Origin: Dipetalonema caudispina
Lineage: Eukaryota > Nematoda > Chromadorea > Rhabditida > Onchocercidae
DNA: 64,000 nt
Direction: 5' to 3'
NCBI GenBank assembly: GCA_013365325.1
Contig: JABVXV010000005.1
Location: 434,001-498,000 of the forward strand
This document shows positions 39,601 through 52,933 of this stretch, in pieces; the stretch's first letter is position 1, and each line of letters begins with the position of its first letter. The notes below the pieces were generated by a model that saw nothing but the letters and a program-made list of their open reading frames with translations, did not search any database and was not told where the DNA came from. The translations under genes and the position numbers were made by a program.

Positions 39601-42207
39601 CTATTTACACATTACTTCTTTCAGAATACTTGTTTTCAATTTTTTGGGTAACGTTCGATTGAAAGCTTGTGAAAGGATGACCAGACTTCCGCTACCTGTG
39701 GATGATATCGTTTATTTGGAAGAAAAAGTTTTTGTTTCGATCTCATCAAACTCACACATTCAACTATTACATTTCCAAAGAAATAAAGGTTTCAATAATT
39801 CATATTTTTACCTTTAATAACAATAGCTAACTTCTGGAAATTGTAGAAACATATGATCGAAGAAGTCTAGAAAATACTATCATTTGCTGGCTATCAAAAT
39901 TCAAGCAACAATTAGTGACATTCTAAACTGAAGTATGAATTGAAATAAATAGTTTAACAACTAACAAACCTTTTTCTGCAAACTGATGTTTTGTTCAACG
40001 GTCAACGGGAAGCCAGAAAGAAATAACCCCGATAAATAGTATTGGTCAAGACTATTTCCTTGTGCTTTTGTACAAATACAGAAAATAACTTCTTGATAAC
40101 TGATCGTCATCTTCTTTTCAGAAGGCAAATGGGATTTGGACAATCCGAAATCAGTTGAAATAAATTTTCGCAAACGTTTGAAACCGATGAGCGTTGCAGC
40201 TTCACGACTTTGTTTTGCATCTGGCAATTCAGTTTACCTGTTGAATGCTTCCACTTTACAGATTGAGGTTTCTATTTACTAAAAGTATTCCACGTTTTAC
40301 TTTTTTTTTCCTTTTTCCTTTTTTTTTTTTGGAAATACAAAGAAAATAGTATGACAAGAAAAGTTTGAAAAGGAAAAAGAGGCAAACAAGTTTACAAGTA
40401 AATTTTATTTAAATTTTGCAAAACTGCTTGTTACTCTTTGTGCCACACTCTGTTCTTTTTAGTTAGAAAACCCTTAAAACATTCATTTTTCGCTGATTCT
40501 TTGGATATTTGTGAATTTAATGTTGTGTTTCCTTGAGAAGAATAAACTTGGCTTATAAAATAATGAATTAAGGAAAAAGGTTAATGAAAATTACTTTTGG
40601 CAGTGTACAAGATTCTGAGATGAAAGGTGTACTTTCATCTTTGGAGATAAGTAAGATAGATGATTTTCATTTGCTAGTTACGGATTTTGAACAAAAAATG
40701 GAATTTGATCATTAATTAAAGAAACAAGCAGCAATAAGTACAAGTGTAATGGAAACGGTAGCTTGCTTGGCTGTACTTGGTTCAACAATTTTTGTGGCCA
40801 TGAATAAATCATCGATTGTTAAAGTAATTAATGCGTTTACTCTGGACTGTCAACAAGAGTTTAGTATTTCACATGTCGTCAATAAGGCATTGTCGAGTAA
40901 GTTTGTAGTTTTGCGCTTTTTTAAGAGAATTAGCCTCAATATGTTTTAATATGGCCAAGCTTTTCATCTACTTTAATTTTTAAGCTTAAAAGCTATTGAA
41001 ATGTTTTATTGGGAAAGAATTGTTAGTGTCCAATGATAAGATATGCTATTCCAATTCATTCTACAGGCAGTGAAGATATCATTCGCAAACATAAAATGGG
41101 ATGTTTGAGGATAACATCACTTTTATGTTGTAACAATCGTCTTTGGATTGGTACTTCTGCTGGTATCATTATCAATACACTTATTCCGAATAATAAAATG
41201 TTGAATTGGACACCTTCCTTGAATGGTATCAATTCACAACACAATTGAATATAATGATTAATGCTTATGTTGATATGGTATAGAAATACTGAGAAGTGTG
41301 GATTAAGGGGTCAATTCGGTAGGAAAAGAAAAATTTAAATAGAGAAATAAGTGAGAGAGAGAAAGGAATGGTAGTGGTGAATAATTGTTATCAACTACTT
41401 ATCATCAATGTCGGATGAATTCAATTCGGTGATATGATATACGATGCTAATCACGGATCCTTCAGTTAGTAATGAATCATTACCGTATGGTTACACATAG
41501 ATGATAATAAGTGGCATGACTTAATTAACTTATTGAAAGTGTGCAATTTTCCTGAATTTACAGTTTAAATAAGAATTTGAAGCAATAATTTTGTTAAGTT
41601 TAATTGATATTTTTATTTTAAGAATCAGATTGACTGTATTCTGAAAGTTATCTAAGATTTATAAAAATTGACTGTTCCACGTGTAATACTACAAACAGAA
41701 AAATTTTTGAAACTTTGCGCATTGGTAGATTGATAAATGATTTTTATAAAAAGCATTGCTAAACAACATTATCTTCATTTTAGTATGCGAAGCAGGACAT
41801 ATCGGTCCTTGTAGATTTCTGACCGCTGTTTCCGCTACAGCAACACCCCCATTCGATTTACGACGTCGGCGAATGTCACTCAGTGCTCCTACATTACAGC
41901 AGATTGAACAGGTGGCATTTTACATCAGAACATTGCAATAATTGATTTAATCACCCCAGGAATAAATAAAAGCATTTTTGAAGATCTCTACAAATCAATT
42001 TGAAATTTTAAAAATCTTATCATACTTAAGTCATATACTGGAACATGCACCTAAATACAGAATCACTTTCAATACAATCCATTCCTGTTTCTTCAGATGT
42101 TCGTAGTAAGTGGTGGTGAAGGATTCGATAGTGGTGCTACACAAGTTGATAGTGAAAAAGGTGAAATTGGTGATGCTTTGAATTACTTGTTATTTTGGTC
42201 TGCTTAG
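30657..42207 (+). CDS. ARHGEF17: ARHGEF17/TEM4-type Rho guanine nucleotide exchange factor
   Basis: RhoGEF with DH, PH-like and C-terminal beta-propeller regions; vertebrate ARHGEF17 activates RhoA-type GTPases at the actin cytoskeleton. Thirty exons were read, from ATG 30657 to TAG 42205-42207, about 1,227 aa. Residues 1-390 are polar and disordered. The DH domain begins at RELCDTEKTFVEDLEFL (exon 34156-34342) and contains the conserved LLISPIQRVPRYELIV (35884-35976). The PH-like region runs from about 36414 to 38361. The propeller then follows with PNVWVCASDKFSGQVAVINV, TVWIGNEDGEILVF, GCLRITSLLCCNNRLWIGTS and FVVSGGEGF. The terminal NYLLFWSA matches human ARHGEF17 NHLLLWRV, fixing the 3' end. 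Uncertain points: the true 5' end, and the joint between 32858 and 32966 (ends 32898 or 32894). Confidence 0.9.
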
Positions 42208-43842
42208 ATGTTTCTAGAACAATCAGATTCTTAATATATTCAGAAATTGTTGTGTTTTTTTCTTTTTTTCAAAAAAAAAAAAAATCGTTTGAACATCGCT
42301 ATCATGTTGTTGTAACAAATGAAAATTTTTCTCTGTGATCTTCAAGAAATTGCCCCAACTATTCTAAGTAACTTTATATGATGCAATTTAGTGATCATTA
42401 CTTTACCACAATGCTTACTTGTCTTTATCGCTAATTTCTGGAAACTACAAAATCATCAGATAGTTTGATTTAGGCCCTTTTCCTCTTTTTTACCTTCAAG
42501 CAAATGCCCTTTTATTAAACCTTTGATGTCCTCCGTGTAATCTGGTAATCTTTACGTGTGTTCCAGACCTGATTCACACTTTTCCCTATACGGACTCCAC
42601 GTCTTCCTTTAGATCTAACAAAAATTCAATCCTCCCAATAAATCGCTACTCCTTTTCCAGATTTATCTAGAAATTCGCTGCAAAGTTTTTCTGCGGAACA
42701 TTAATTTTTCATGATCGAATGTAAGTAAAGATCATGAAAAGGAAATTTTGTAGTTTTATAGGAACAGAATTTCGTAAGTTCGTGAAAATTAGTTCATAAG
42801 ATCAGCAAGTGATATCTATCAAGAAATTCTCGGTTGATATTATGGTTAAACTGAAATAAAAATACTTTTTTTAATGTCTTTTTTCGTCCTCTCTTGATTC
42901 GACGTACAAGTTTAATAATCCGATCAAAATTTGCTTAATGACGTAGCTTCCAATACCCGGTTGCTTTAAGAGAAGATGAAAGAATAACTAACATATAAGA
43001 TCCGTTACTTTTCTCCCTGTTAGCAAAGGTTTGACAATCGATCTTTATTAAGTATCCATTTAATCTGAGGATCGGCCAAGTTTGAAATCAGTTTGTTTAT
43101 TTCCAGTTGCTCATCGATATGAAGTGAAAAAGTCACGATTGTTTTGAACAGGAAGCGAATTAAAAATCTTTAATTAATAGATCATCATGCAAAATTTTCT
43201 CGTCATCTATGGGCTTTAGATTCGTTTATTGATTAATGACTGAAATTACCCCTATAAATTTGTTAATTCTATTTTTCAAAGTTTGTGAGAAACATTTTAC
43301 GTAGTCCACAATTTCTTTTTCTGCCTCTTTCATTGTAACAGAAACAGAATCTTTCTCTTGAAGAACTCGAAGATAAATTTTTGCATATGCAATTTCAACT
43401 TGTAAAAATTTCAATATTTCATGGAAATAAAAATTTGGAAATGGATTAAATGATGTTATTAACACTTAATTCGGTGATGATTGTTGGATTCATTGTACTA
43501 CTCATTACTGATTAACAACGAGAGATGGGCTCACAAGTTCGCTCTCATTATCACTTATCGATACAGCTAATAATATTAGTGTAACTGTGCCGGTTACCAA
43601 TGCTAATCTATTTATGACGGTTCTCGATTAGGACTACTTTCAAGTCTAACAAAAGATAAGGGATATATACGACATTAGCGCAGATCGTTAACTCAATGTC
43701 TTCTATCATTTACATATTGCCATTATGATAAGTTATATATTTTGTACCGAAATGCTTTTTCCATACGATTTTGTAGAAAACTAACACGTTATTTAAAAGT
43801 TACTTGGGATGAAATCTGAGATGTCCCATCAATTTCTTATAG
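42208..43842. other. Gap between RhoGEF stop and Cys/His-rich exons
   Basis: 1.6 kb, AT-rich, with no supportable exon and no obvious start exon for the downstream unit. AATAAA at 42638 could end the RhoGEF transcript. If the downstream exons belong to the RhoGEF this stretch is an intron. Confidence 0.5.
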
Positions 43843-46526
43843 GTAGATATACGAACAGGTAATGAATACGCTGATGAAGAATTGGATTTATCAAAGATTC
43901 AGCCAATTCTTCAAAATTATGAACAACCAAAAGTATCGAAAATAGTAGAACCGAATTTATTGGAATCAATTGTGGCTTGTAATGAAATTGAAGAGGAAAA
44001 TGTCGCGGAAGAATTGGTTAATGGTCATAATCATCCACAAGTTATGAATAGGAAGAACAATTCTGGAAACATTTCTGACGTACGTATACAACGATCTGCT
44101 AATGCTTCACAAATGAAATTAGAAAAGCCACAGGCAACGGAAAATTCCGGAATGATTGCGCACAATTCTCGAGAATTTCAAAATTTTTCAAAAAATGGAC
44201 AAATTCCTCCATCAACACATAACATAAACCAGTCAACCAAAAGAAGATACTGTAATAAATTTACACCTTCTCATTATTTCACTAAAGGAGTTGAATATTA
44301 CCAACCAACATATTCACATCAAAATTCTCACTGCTCTGTACCTTCCAATGTAAGCGAAAAACGACATAATTGTCAACACTGTTCAAATGTTTGTGACAAT
44401 GCGGTATGAAATAAATATTTTCTCAAATAACTCTTTAAGTTAAGTTAACATCATTCCTAGGATGGAAGCATTCTATCGAAATAAAATGACATCAGCCTAG
44501 GCTATTCATAATGTATGATAATTCAACTTCAGCCAAAATATTCATGGTGTATCTCTACTAGTCATTCCCTGTATGCTGAATAATCTCGTACCGCCCTGAT
44601 CGTATCACTGTAATACCATGCAAATTTTGAGAATACTTATAGTCTCCTGAAAATTCTCAAAATATTTGATATACTAGAAAATTTATACATGAATTTTTCC
44701 AGAAAAATGGCTCAAGTTGTAATGGTATTTGTAAAATGAATAGTTATAAATTATCAACGATTGGTATAGCCGATTCAAATAAATCAATGAAAAGTAAAGA
44801 GGATGAAGCTACTCAAACATCTCATAGTGTTCGTTTTATTCTGAAATTTTTCCTTTTTTTCGAATTTGTTATTGCTGATTGTTTAAGACAGCTGTCACGA
44901 ACTTTTCAATGTGATGATTGAAATGAGCCAAGAAAATCAAAAGTCAGACAAGTTATGTTCTCAATAATTGATGGTAGATCTTTCTTTGATGAACTGAACT
45001 GATTTTTGTTATTCTGTTCCTCAACCAGATTTCCTGGAGTGATATATATCATTGATAATTTAGTTTAAGATTTATCAGAAGATGGCTCATTGTTCGAAAC
45101 CGATGCATCACCAAATACGATCAGACAGCAATTTTATCAAGCCAAATGTTAGTGTGTTTATGTTTTGAGGATTAATTTATTCTGTTCGGTTTGCTCACAT
45201 TCGGAGTAACATAGCAGGTCAAAGTAAATTTTTTGTCTATGAAATTGTTGACCTTTCAGTAAAGCGTTGATATGATTGTTTATATTCCAATAATATTTGA
45301 TTCAATCATTCTTTACATACCTTATATGTCAATTAATTCCGAGAAAAAATTATTAGATTAGGTGTGGATGGAACTATTTCAGGTTGTTCGATTTTAATTG
45401 AGTAATATATAAAAATTTGATTATTTTTTGTATGATATGTATAGATGATCGATCTGATATGAGTTTTGAAAACCTAAAATATTTCTTTGAAATTTGTACA
45501 TGTGCTAGCTATCTTCATTGCTTTTTTAAAATTTTATATTAGAAACATTTTAATGACGTACTTACATTTTTAATTGATTTCATTAATCAAAAGATTTTTA
45601 TTTACATGAAAATACTGAAATAAACTAAAAAATCTGTTTACATCAACTGATAAAGATTCCATCATCATATCAGAATGACTAACTTCACCTCATTGATTTG
45701 ATTAAATTAATTTGTTTAATTTTACAATTTTGCTTTACAAACTTAAGGTACATTCACGTCAAAAATGCATTTGTAAGGGAATTTATGAGCAATCGAGCCG
45801 AAAGAATTGTCGTGTAAACTCATCCACCGTTAATGGTATCATTTGATTTTTCACAAAGATTAGTGAAAGCTTTAATTTTGAGTTAGATTTCACCTTGCTA
45901 TATTTTCATTAAAATACTAAATTCTAGCAAAAAAACTCCATGCTTCCAAACAGCAGCTGCTATCAACGTCGAATCATCATCATAAACGTGGATGTAGAAG
46001 ACCTGTGGTTCGCATAAGCTATCAAAATAAGCTAAATGATGATGTTATAAAGTGTCACGGTTGTGGACGATATACTTTGTGTAAATATCGTAATGGTATA
46101 TCTCCTTATCAGTTATATCAATTATCTCTTCTATTTTGGAATCCGTTAATTTTTGCCAGATTCTTAATGTCCCAACATGAGCACAATAAAATGTTTCTTA
46201 ATTCCATTTTATAAATCTTCCACTATGTTTATCCATATCAGCAGGTACTGTTACCGCGAAAAAGTAATTTGCACAAGTCAAATTTGATATTATCTTTACC
46301 GAATTCTCTTTCCGCATTTAACATTTCCAGTTTTTAATTTCCATTCAAGGTGAAGAATTTATAAAGCAATTTCTAGGATCTCCGCTTCCGGTATTCTGAT
46401 CAGGAAGTAAGCTTCTTTTCAGGCAGAAGCAACAATATTCGATACAATTCAGCTTGTCATCCTCACAACAATGACAAAAATCATTCAAGTGGCATTCGTC
46501 ATACTTACTGTTGTAAACATCATTAA
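43843..46526 (+). CDS. Unrecognised Cys/His-rich protein, or alternative C-terminal tail of the RhoGEF
   Basis: I do not recognise this protein. Six exons chain in one frame: 43843-44403, 44703-44828, 45070-45147, 45748-45835, 45928-46095 and 46423-46526 (TAA), about 374 residues. The first half is acidic, then Asn/Gln/Ser-rich. The second half is basic and dense in Cys and His: CQHCSNVC, CNGICKM, HCSKPMHH, KCICKG, KCHGCGRYTLCKYRN and a terminal YCCKHH. These pairs could bind metal but fit no named finger. The 5' end is unsolved. The first in-frame ATG lies deep in exon 1, and no start exon is evident in 42208-43842. Alternatively, an internal donor in the last RhoGEF exon (AAAAAG|GTGAAA, 42160/42161) joins in frame to a second acceptor at 43846/43847. 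An AATAAA follows at 46737. Confidence 0.6.
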
Positions 46527-46736
46527 TTGGTCACCGTTGATATCATTGATAATTGTCATTTCTACTAAATGGGAATGAATCTACTGCTCTAATGATTATA
46601 CGTTCACTAAACTGAGTGACCTTTTCAACAAAGGATCAATTCCTGGTTCATCATCTGACTAAATATGTCATACCCATCATTACCCGTGAAATAACAAATT
46701 TGCATGAAATATTGATGTGACATTATTCAGTTGATG

Positions 46737-46742
46737 AATAAA
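46737..46742 (+). other. Candidate polyadenylation signal of the Cys/His-rich unit
   Basis: AATAAA lies about 210 bases after the TAA at 46524-46526. Confidence 0.45.
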
Positions 46743-47191
46743 CAGTTAAGGATAATGGTATTCTAGACATTTGAAATTCTATGATTTTATTTTAATTTTA
46801 ATATTCTGTTGATCACTTACATCCTTCTCATTTTTCTTTCTTCCTTTCTTCTTTTCGGTCACTTTCGCCATTAATTGGTACCTTTATGTTCTCAATAGTT
46901 TTAGTAAATATTTTCGAATAACCTTTACCCATCAAGTAACAGTGTCTGAGAAGTCAAGTCTGTTTCACGTATGTCTTCCGGATTGGCGCATTTGTACTCG
47001 GGTCCCAAGGGGATTCCCTAAACTGTTTGAACTGTGAAAGGCGCTTTCCATCCTTATTTATCACATTCTATATCTTACCTGTTTCCGTTTCTCCTGGCGG
47101 ATTACTATCCTTGCTATTAGTACCTGTTGACTTACTTCAGGCCAAAGTTATGCATTTCGTTGATTATTGATTCTCAAGCAGAGCTGTTTTA

Positions 47192-50100
47192 ATGGACGAT
47201 TCAGATTTTGTTGAGAAATCGCTTAAATCAACCAGGTAATTCTTATGAATATAAAAGTAAACGGATTGAAACGACGGTTTTATTAGTGACGTGGCTGTTT
47301 GACTTTCAAAGGTTTCCTTCTTAAACTAATAATGATAATATATAAGTGCCGACATTTTCCGTTCTTTTAAATTCCATTCCTTTAATTTAATTTATCGCTC
47401 ACCACAAAAAACTACAAACATCTTCTTGACCAGAAATTAGTAATATTCTCTGTAATTGCAGAAGAGAATATGGAAAAATGGAAGATATTTAGCTAACGAT
47501 GGGTTAGTGATGTATCATTTGAGTAATGATTACAGCAGAGTGATTTTCAGAGAGCTAAAATGTAAATTAGAAAACGAAATTATTTCAAAGCCAATGATTA
47601 GAAGTGATTATCTGTTACCAGGTGGTAATAAGGACAAATGCTTCGTGTGCAATAAGGCAAGTCTCGTGTCTCATTTGTAATGGTGATAGAAATGTTTCCT
47701 CACATTAATCAGTTAATCTTTGTCTTCCGTTTCACATCTGTTTACTACATTAATTGGTTCTATTTAATCTCTAAGCGATGTATACTTCTTGTTGATTAGT
47801 TAAACAGTCAAAAATGGGCCTCATTTATTGTTTTGTTTGATAAGGAGCCATTCTTTTGAAACATTGTCAATAGGACAGGATACATTTACACTTGTAATGC
47901 TTTAAAAAGTCTTTACTTTAAAATATTTAAAGGATTTAAAACATTTGGATGAGTTGCGCAAATCATTACATATCAATCACTGTTTGGATCAGCAAGAAGC
48001 ATGCAACAAATACGAAACGAAAAAGGAAGAGTGGAAGAAAGTAGTGGATTGTCCTATATGCGGTGAGCCTTTAGAACCTGGACCAGTAAGTTTTTCTTGA
48101 AGTAAATTTATATGATTAATTGCAATCTCCACTACCATTAGTGGCAACTATCATTCCATAAGCAGTGATAATTTTCGAATTGCTGAAGTTCACCTCGTAC
48201 TACTGTACAGCTATAGAACATTGTATAAATTTATTTCTGTGGCAGCAGAACCACCTCTTAAAGACCGATACCTACCTTCGAAACAAATTTTTTCAGTTTC
48301 GTGCAGCACATGCTAAACGTTGTGGTAAAAAACATCACGTTAATCCTAACAGTCTTTTATTACTGTTGGATACACAGACGAAAGTTGCGGAAGCGAAGAA
48401 ACGAAACGGTACTGCACATACAAAGTACGAGTTTTCTCGACTCGTATTTTTGAAACTGATTATAAAAATAAAATAAATGTGAATAGTTAAGGATTACAAA
48501 AACTAGAACAATAAATCTACTTGTAACTCTAAGGAATAAGTTTTCCTTGAAATTCATGTTTTATTTGCTCATTCTTTTTAGGCTGAAAGAACCAAAACTA
48601 GAAACGAAGAAGCGTCCTAATCGGTTAAAAGAAGAACCACGTTCATTATTCGATGAGCAGATGAAGCTGGTGACAGCACTTTCTGCAAGCATGTGCTCAA
48701 GTGGAAGGTTAACTTCAGATGTTTTTCGTTTCTGGAATATTCCTCTTTAGCGTTACTGCTATTATATTTTTTCATTTTTATAAATTATATGTAAAAAATT
48801 TAGTAACACTGCTTTGTTTCAATTTCGTCTTTAATCTTATATTTTTTATTTTACTCATTAATGCTTGAATTTGAACGTTTCCAGTAGTTTTAAGCTCGTT
48901 GCATTAATTTTAGACGGGAATTTGTGTTCGTTTTCTCAAAAAGAAAGTTCTTCCAAAAATTTCTATTCGAAATAGCCCTTTTATTATGGAATAACCATAC
49001 TTTGTTTGCATTGCAGTGAAATATATACTGAAACACAAGAGTTACCACAGAGGCAACCTAAAATCAAATCCAAAAAGCAACGACCTCGATCGTTTTCGTT
49101 TGTAGAGCTTGAACCACGTTCATGCAAGTGCGAAGTGATTGAAAGAATACAGGTTGCTTTAATTTTACGTATTTTATTAGGAAGCAAGCCTTATGTAACT
49201 TCTTTTGAGGTTTTTAGGGTATTATTTTCTGATTTTTTTGCCTTGATATCTGTTTTGATCTTAAAGATTTCTTTAGCTTATTCTAGCGGCTTCTCCTTGT
49301 TGCAGGATTCATATCAACATTCGATTGGTTGTATGTTAAATTTTACTTCAGCAATTTAATCTCACTATCTTAGGTAACGCGTTAAATTTCCAGGAAAATT
49401 TTCTTAACATCTTCAAAACCCGAGATGAAAAGCAAGATATGCACACAATATTGAAAGAAAACATTCAGAATACAGAAGAGATCTTGAAAAATACAGGAGT
49501 ATGCGTACGTAAGGTTAGCAGTCATGTAATAAATGCGCTGTGTAGCAAATGACTAGATTTAGTTAATTTTTATTGTCCTTTTGGAATTTTAAATGATCAT
49601 GTGCTTATTTAAAGTTTTTTTTTACAGTACTTCTTGAGCAAATATTGAATAGTATCTTTCTTGATGGAAATTATGATAAAAAGATCAAATTTTTCTTTTG
49701 CAGCTGAATAGCTTGAAACAGTTGGCAGATGATTTAGCTTGTTATACTGAAAACAACAATGACGTCATTGTTTTTTCACGTGAGAACGAAACTTTTTCAT
49801 CTTGCCGATTTATTATAGCTGCTCGAGCACCGGCACTTTTACAGGTTATTGAAGGGATTTTTTCCTTGATTTTTTTTTTTAATACAAAAGACGAATTGTT
49901 AACAGTATGTTTGAAAGATGTTTTCTAATACTAAAAATGCTAAATATAAATGTTAGTACTATTAAAATTCCTGTTTACTGCTTTCAATTTGTTTGATGTT
50001 GCCTGTCAGACAATAGCCATAGTAGATATTAACCGAAGTTTTGGAATTTACGTGTTTTGATGATAGGTGCACTTGTATTTTTCCAGCATTTGAATCCGAA

Positions 50101-52933
50101 TGGTTCTTTGGAGTTGAGGGAATATTCAGGAGCAGCAATCAGGTAGCGATATTTTTATGTGCTTTTAGTAATTTAGTTTCTATCTCGGTGTGTAATTGTT
50201 AAAAATCTAGTTCTTCGAAATATAGTTTTGAACAAATTGTTATTTTTGTACATTGTAACTTTATATATTTTTAATATATCACAATTTCTTGTTACTGTTA
50301 TTGCTCTAGCTAAAACTCTAAAAGAGTTTACTAAAAGGATATTCGACGTGATTTTTTTACATCTTATTTTACTTTTTAGATCTTATATGGCTTTTTTAAC
50401 TTCGGCTTCGATAATTTGGACTGAAAATGAACGCGAAGAAGTGCATTCTATGGCTATAAAATATGGGCCGAAGGGTTTAGCAACACTATGTAAATCTGCG
50501 AAGTTGGAAGTAAGCTCCAATAAAGGAACTGTGGAATATCATCCAGAAATAGGTGTTAATGACCATTGTGATAATGTGGAAGAAGTTTCAAATAAGGAAA
50601 AAATTGAAGAAATCGAAGGAGGGCGAGGTTGCTCAGATGGAAAAAGTAGAGTATGTGGTAATGGGAAGGAAGAAGTGAAGGATGTAGATTCAGATGATCC
50701 TTCAATTATCTTTGTTGAAGAAGTTGGGTGGAATGCTGACGTTGTCAAAACGGGAAAAAATATGCACAGTTTGTTAAAAGAGGCTTCAGGAAATTTGGCT
50801 AAAGCATCATCATCAAAATTCCTAAACAGCGAAGATAATGAATTCATTAGTGGGAGTCCTGGATTGCTTCATTATTCGTTACCAAAATGTAAGAAATTAT
50901 CGATGGACGAAAAACCTGGATTTTTAGAGAAAGGAGTTGGTGAACTTGCTAAGCCGAATAATTCGTTTTTATTAGGAGATAGAGTCGACAGTGATACTCC
51001 CCTTTCTTCTTCTCCACTTCCTCCTTGTGCTGCACCAAATCTAGATGTCATGGATCATTTGAATGACTCTATTGAAAGTTTGCTAAAGAAACTTTCACCA
51101 ATCAAACCATTGCCATCACACGATGAAGAATTTTCATCTCCAGCTGCATGTTTTTCGGGACAGGCATTGAATGATAACTTATTGGGTAATTTATCACCGG
51201 AAAAACTCCTCATCTCACCAAACTCTGAATTCAAACCTGAAGAAATTCGATTGTCCAGGAAATCATTAGTAAAAACGAAAAGTAGTCCGGAATTTTCATT
51301 CATTCCAAAAAAGTCGTCATCACCTTTATTATCAGCATTATCATTACTCGATCGGGCTCCTGTTTTACACAAAGATGTTTCCTCGTCACCAGAAAAGAAA
51401 AGAACACGAGTAGCAGCCTTTAAACGTCAAGCTTCTACACCAGAGGTTCCAACAAATCGTCTTGTACGGCGATTGGAAGTATTAGATTCGAATGTAAAGA
51501 TTCTAAAAACGAAAGATATTACACCAATGCCGGTTTATGATTTGATGAATGATAAAGAATTAAAGGTATTTATTTTGTTCAGTTTTTCTAATTCTTGCAC
51601 GATATTATTTGATAATAGAGAAACTATGAAAGTTAGATTTCATCGATTGCTTTTTTTTCTGCCGAGTTCTTCTGCAAATCATTGTTTGCTATGTTCATTT
51701 TTAGATGGCGGGCTCTGTACCCTCTAAAGAATGTGGGTGGACTTAATTACTTTTTGTCTATAGAGTCAATAATTGACTTGAGACTTTTTGCCAGCTAAAT
51801 TGATCAAAGTTTTAGGCTTCATTTAAAGTTGTCTTTTTTATCCTTAAGTTTTTGCAGGCAGAATTGGCAAAATTTGGTGTAAGGCCGATGGGTAAGAAAC
51901 GAGCCGTTGCACTCCTTAAAAAAATTTATCAGGAAACACATCCAGGTTTCTTCATATTCATTTAGTCACATAATTGACAACTCGATTTTTCATATAATTA
52001 ATAAAATACGCTACTGTATTAGACCCAGTTTATAGGTGTAGATTTTCTTGATTCTCAGTCAACACTGAAGAAGATTTCAATATCTTATCAGAGAATGTGC
52101 TGTCATCGGTCTATTTGCTCTATTCATTTGATAAACTCGAATGTTTTCAGTGTTAGAGAGTACACCATTATCAAGGAAAAGTAAAAGCAATTATCGAATA
52201 ATGGCAAAGGGAAGCATAGAGCCTTATAATGATGAAGACTGCGACGCAGATAAGACATTGAACGCAAGTCTGGATGAATATGACATCATGGAGGAATCTT
52301 ATATGAATGAAGAACAGTCTGCAGTTCTCCCAAAAGTAAGCATTAGTTCATTTATATTTCTGGATATCTTCATATTGCTATCAAATGCTAACAAAGCATT
52401 GAAGATTTAAAAGATAATTTTTACTTTTTGTGAGCAAAGGTTTTAGACAAAGAAAACGGTTAAATAATAGTTCATTTACAAAGTTATCAAAATTATACCA
52501 ATTATTTGCTTGCAGGATTTGGAAGGTATGCAGAGCGTTTTGCTTAATTGGTTACGCAAGGAAGAAAATTCCAATTTGTATAATCATCTGCTTGGCCTAA
52601 ACGTGATTTCTTTCGTAAGTTCATCTAACTGTTCCCTCTAATGAAGTGATATTTTTAGCTTGGAAAAAAAGTTTCAGGAAACGTCAAAAACTTTATCTAC
52701 TGTACATAAATGAAAAGTAAAGATATAAGCAACTGGATTCATATTTTGCTGTAGAGTGATGTAAATCATGCATTTGTTTACAGGAAGAGTTTGCTAACCG
52801 TTTGTCACACGCCGATTCTACTGTATCACAGATTCCGAAGAAGGCACTTATAGAAATACTAGATCGCTTGCACGTTACCTTTCGGATGCCGATGGATGGA
52901 TGGAATCGGAAAAGAAGACGGGCTAAAAAGTGA
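47192..52933 (+). CDS. him-18: SLX4/HIM-18 structure-specific nuclease scaffold
   Basis: SLX4 docks SLX1, XPF and MUS81 nucleases for Holliday-junction and crosslink repair. Exons: 47192-47235, 47485-47656, 47933-48085, 48297-48424, 48582-48707, 49017-49152, 49394-49513, 49704-49844, 50087-50142, 50380-51565, 51858-51945, 52151-52335, 52516-52614 and 52784-52933, about 927 aa. Two UBZ4-type fingers (C-x2-C...H-x3-C) lie near 67-89 (CFVCNK to HINHC) and 112-132 (CPICGEP to HAKRC). A BTB domain spans about 305-400 (DVIVFSRENETF, FIIAARAPALL). A long Ser-rich linker leads to a SAP helix pair near 735-783 (ELKAELAKFGVRPMGKKRAV). The SLX1-binding C-terminal domain runs from 846 to the end. Intron 2 uses a GC donor. 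The first exon (MDDSDFVEKSLKST) needs a weak acceptor at 47484; a stronger acceptor at 47461 is out of frame with it, so the N-terminus is tentative. Confidence 0.9.

Noticed and set aside
50228..50379. N-terminal hydrophobic extension of the large SLX4 exon as a separate start
   Set aside because: It is intron sequence; the acceptor at 50378-50379 and phase join the BTB exons directly.
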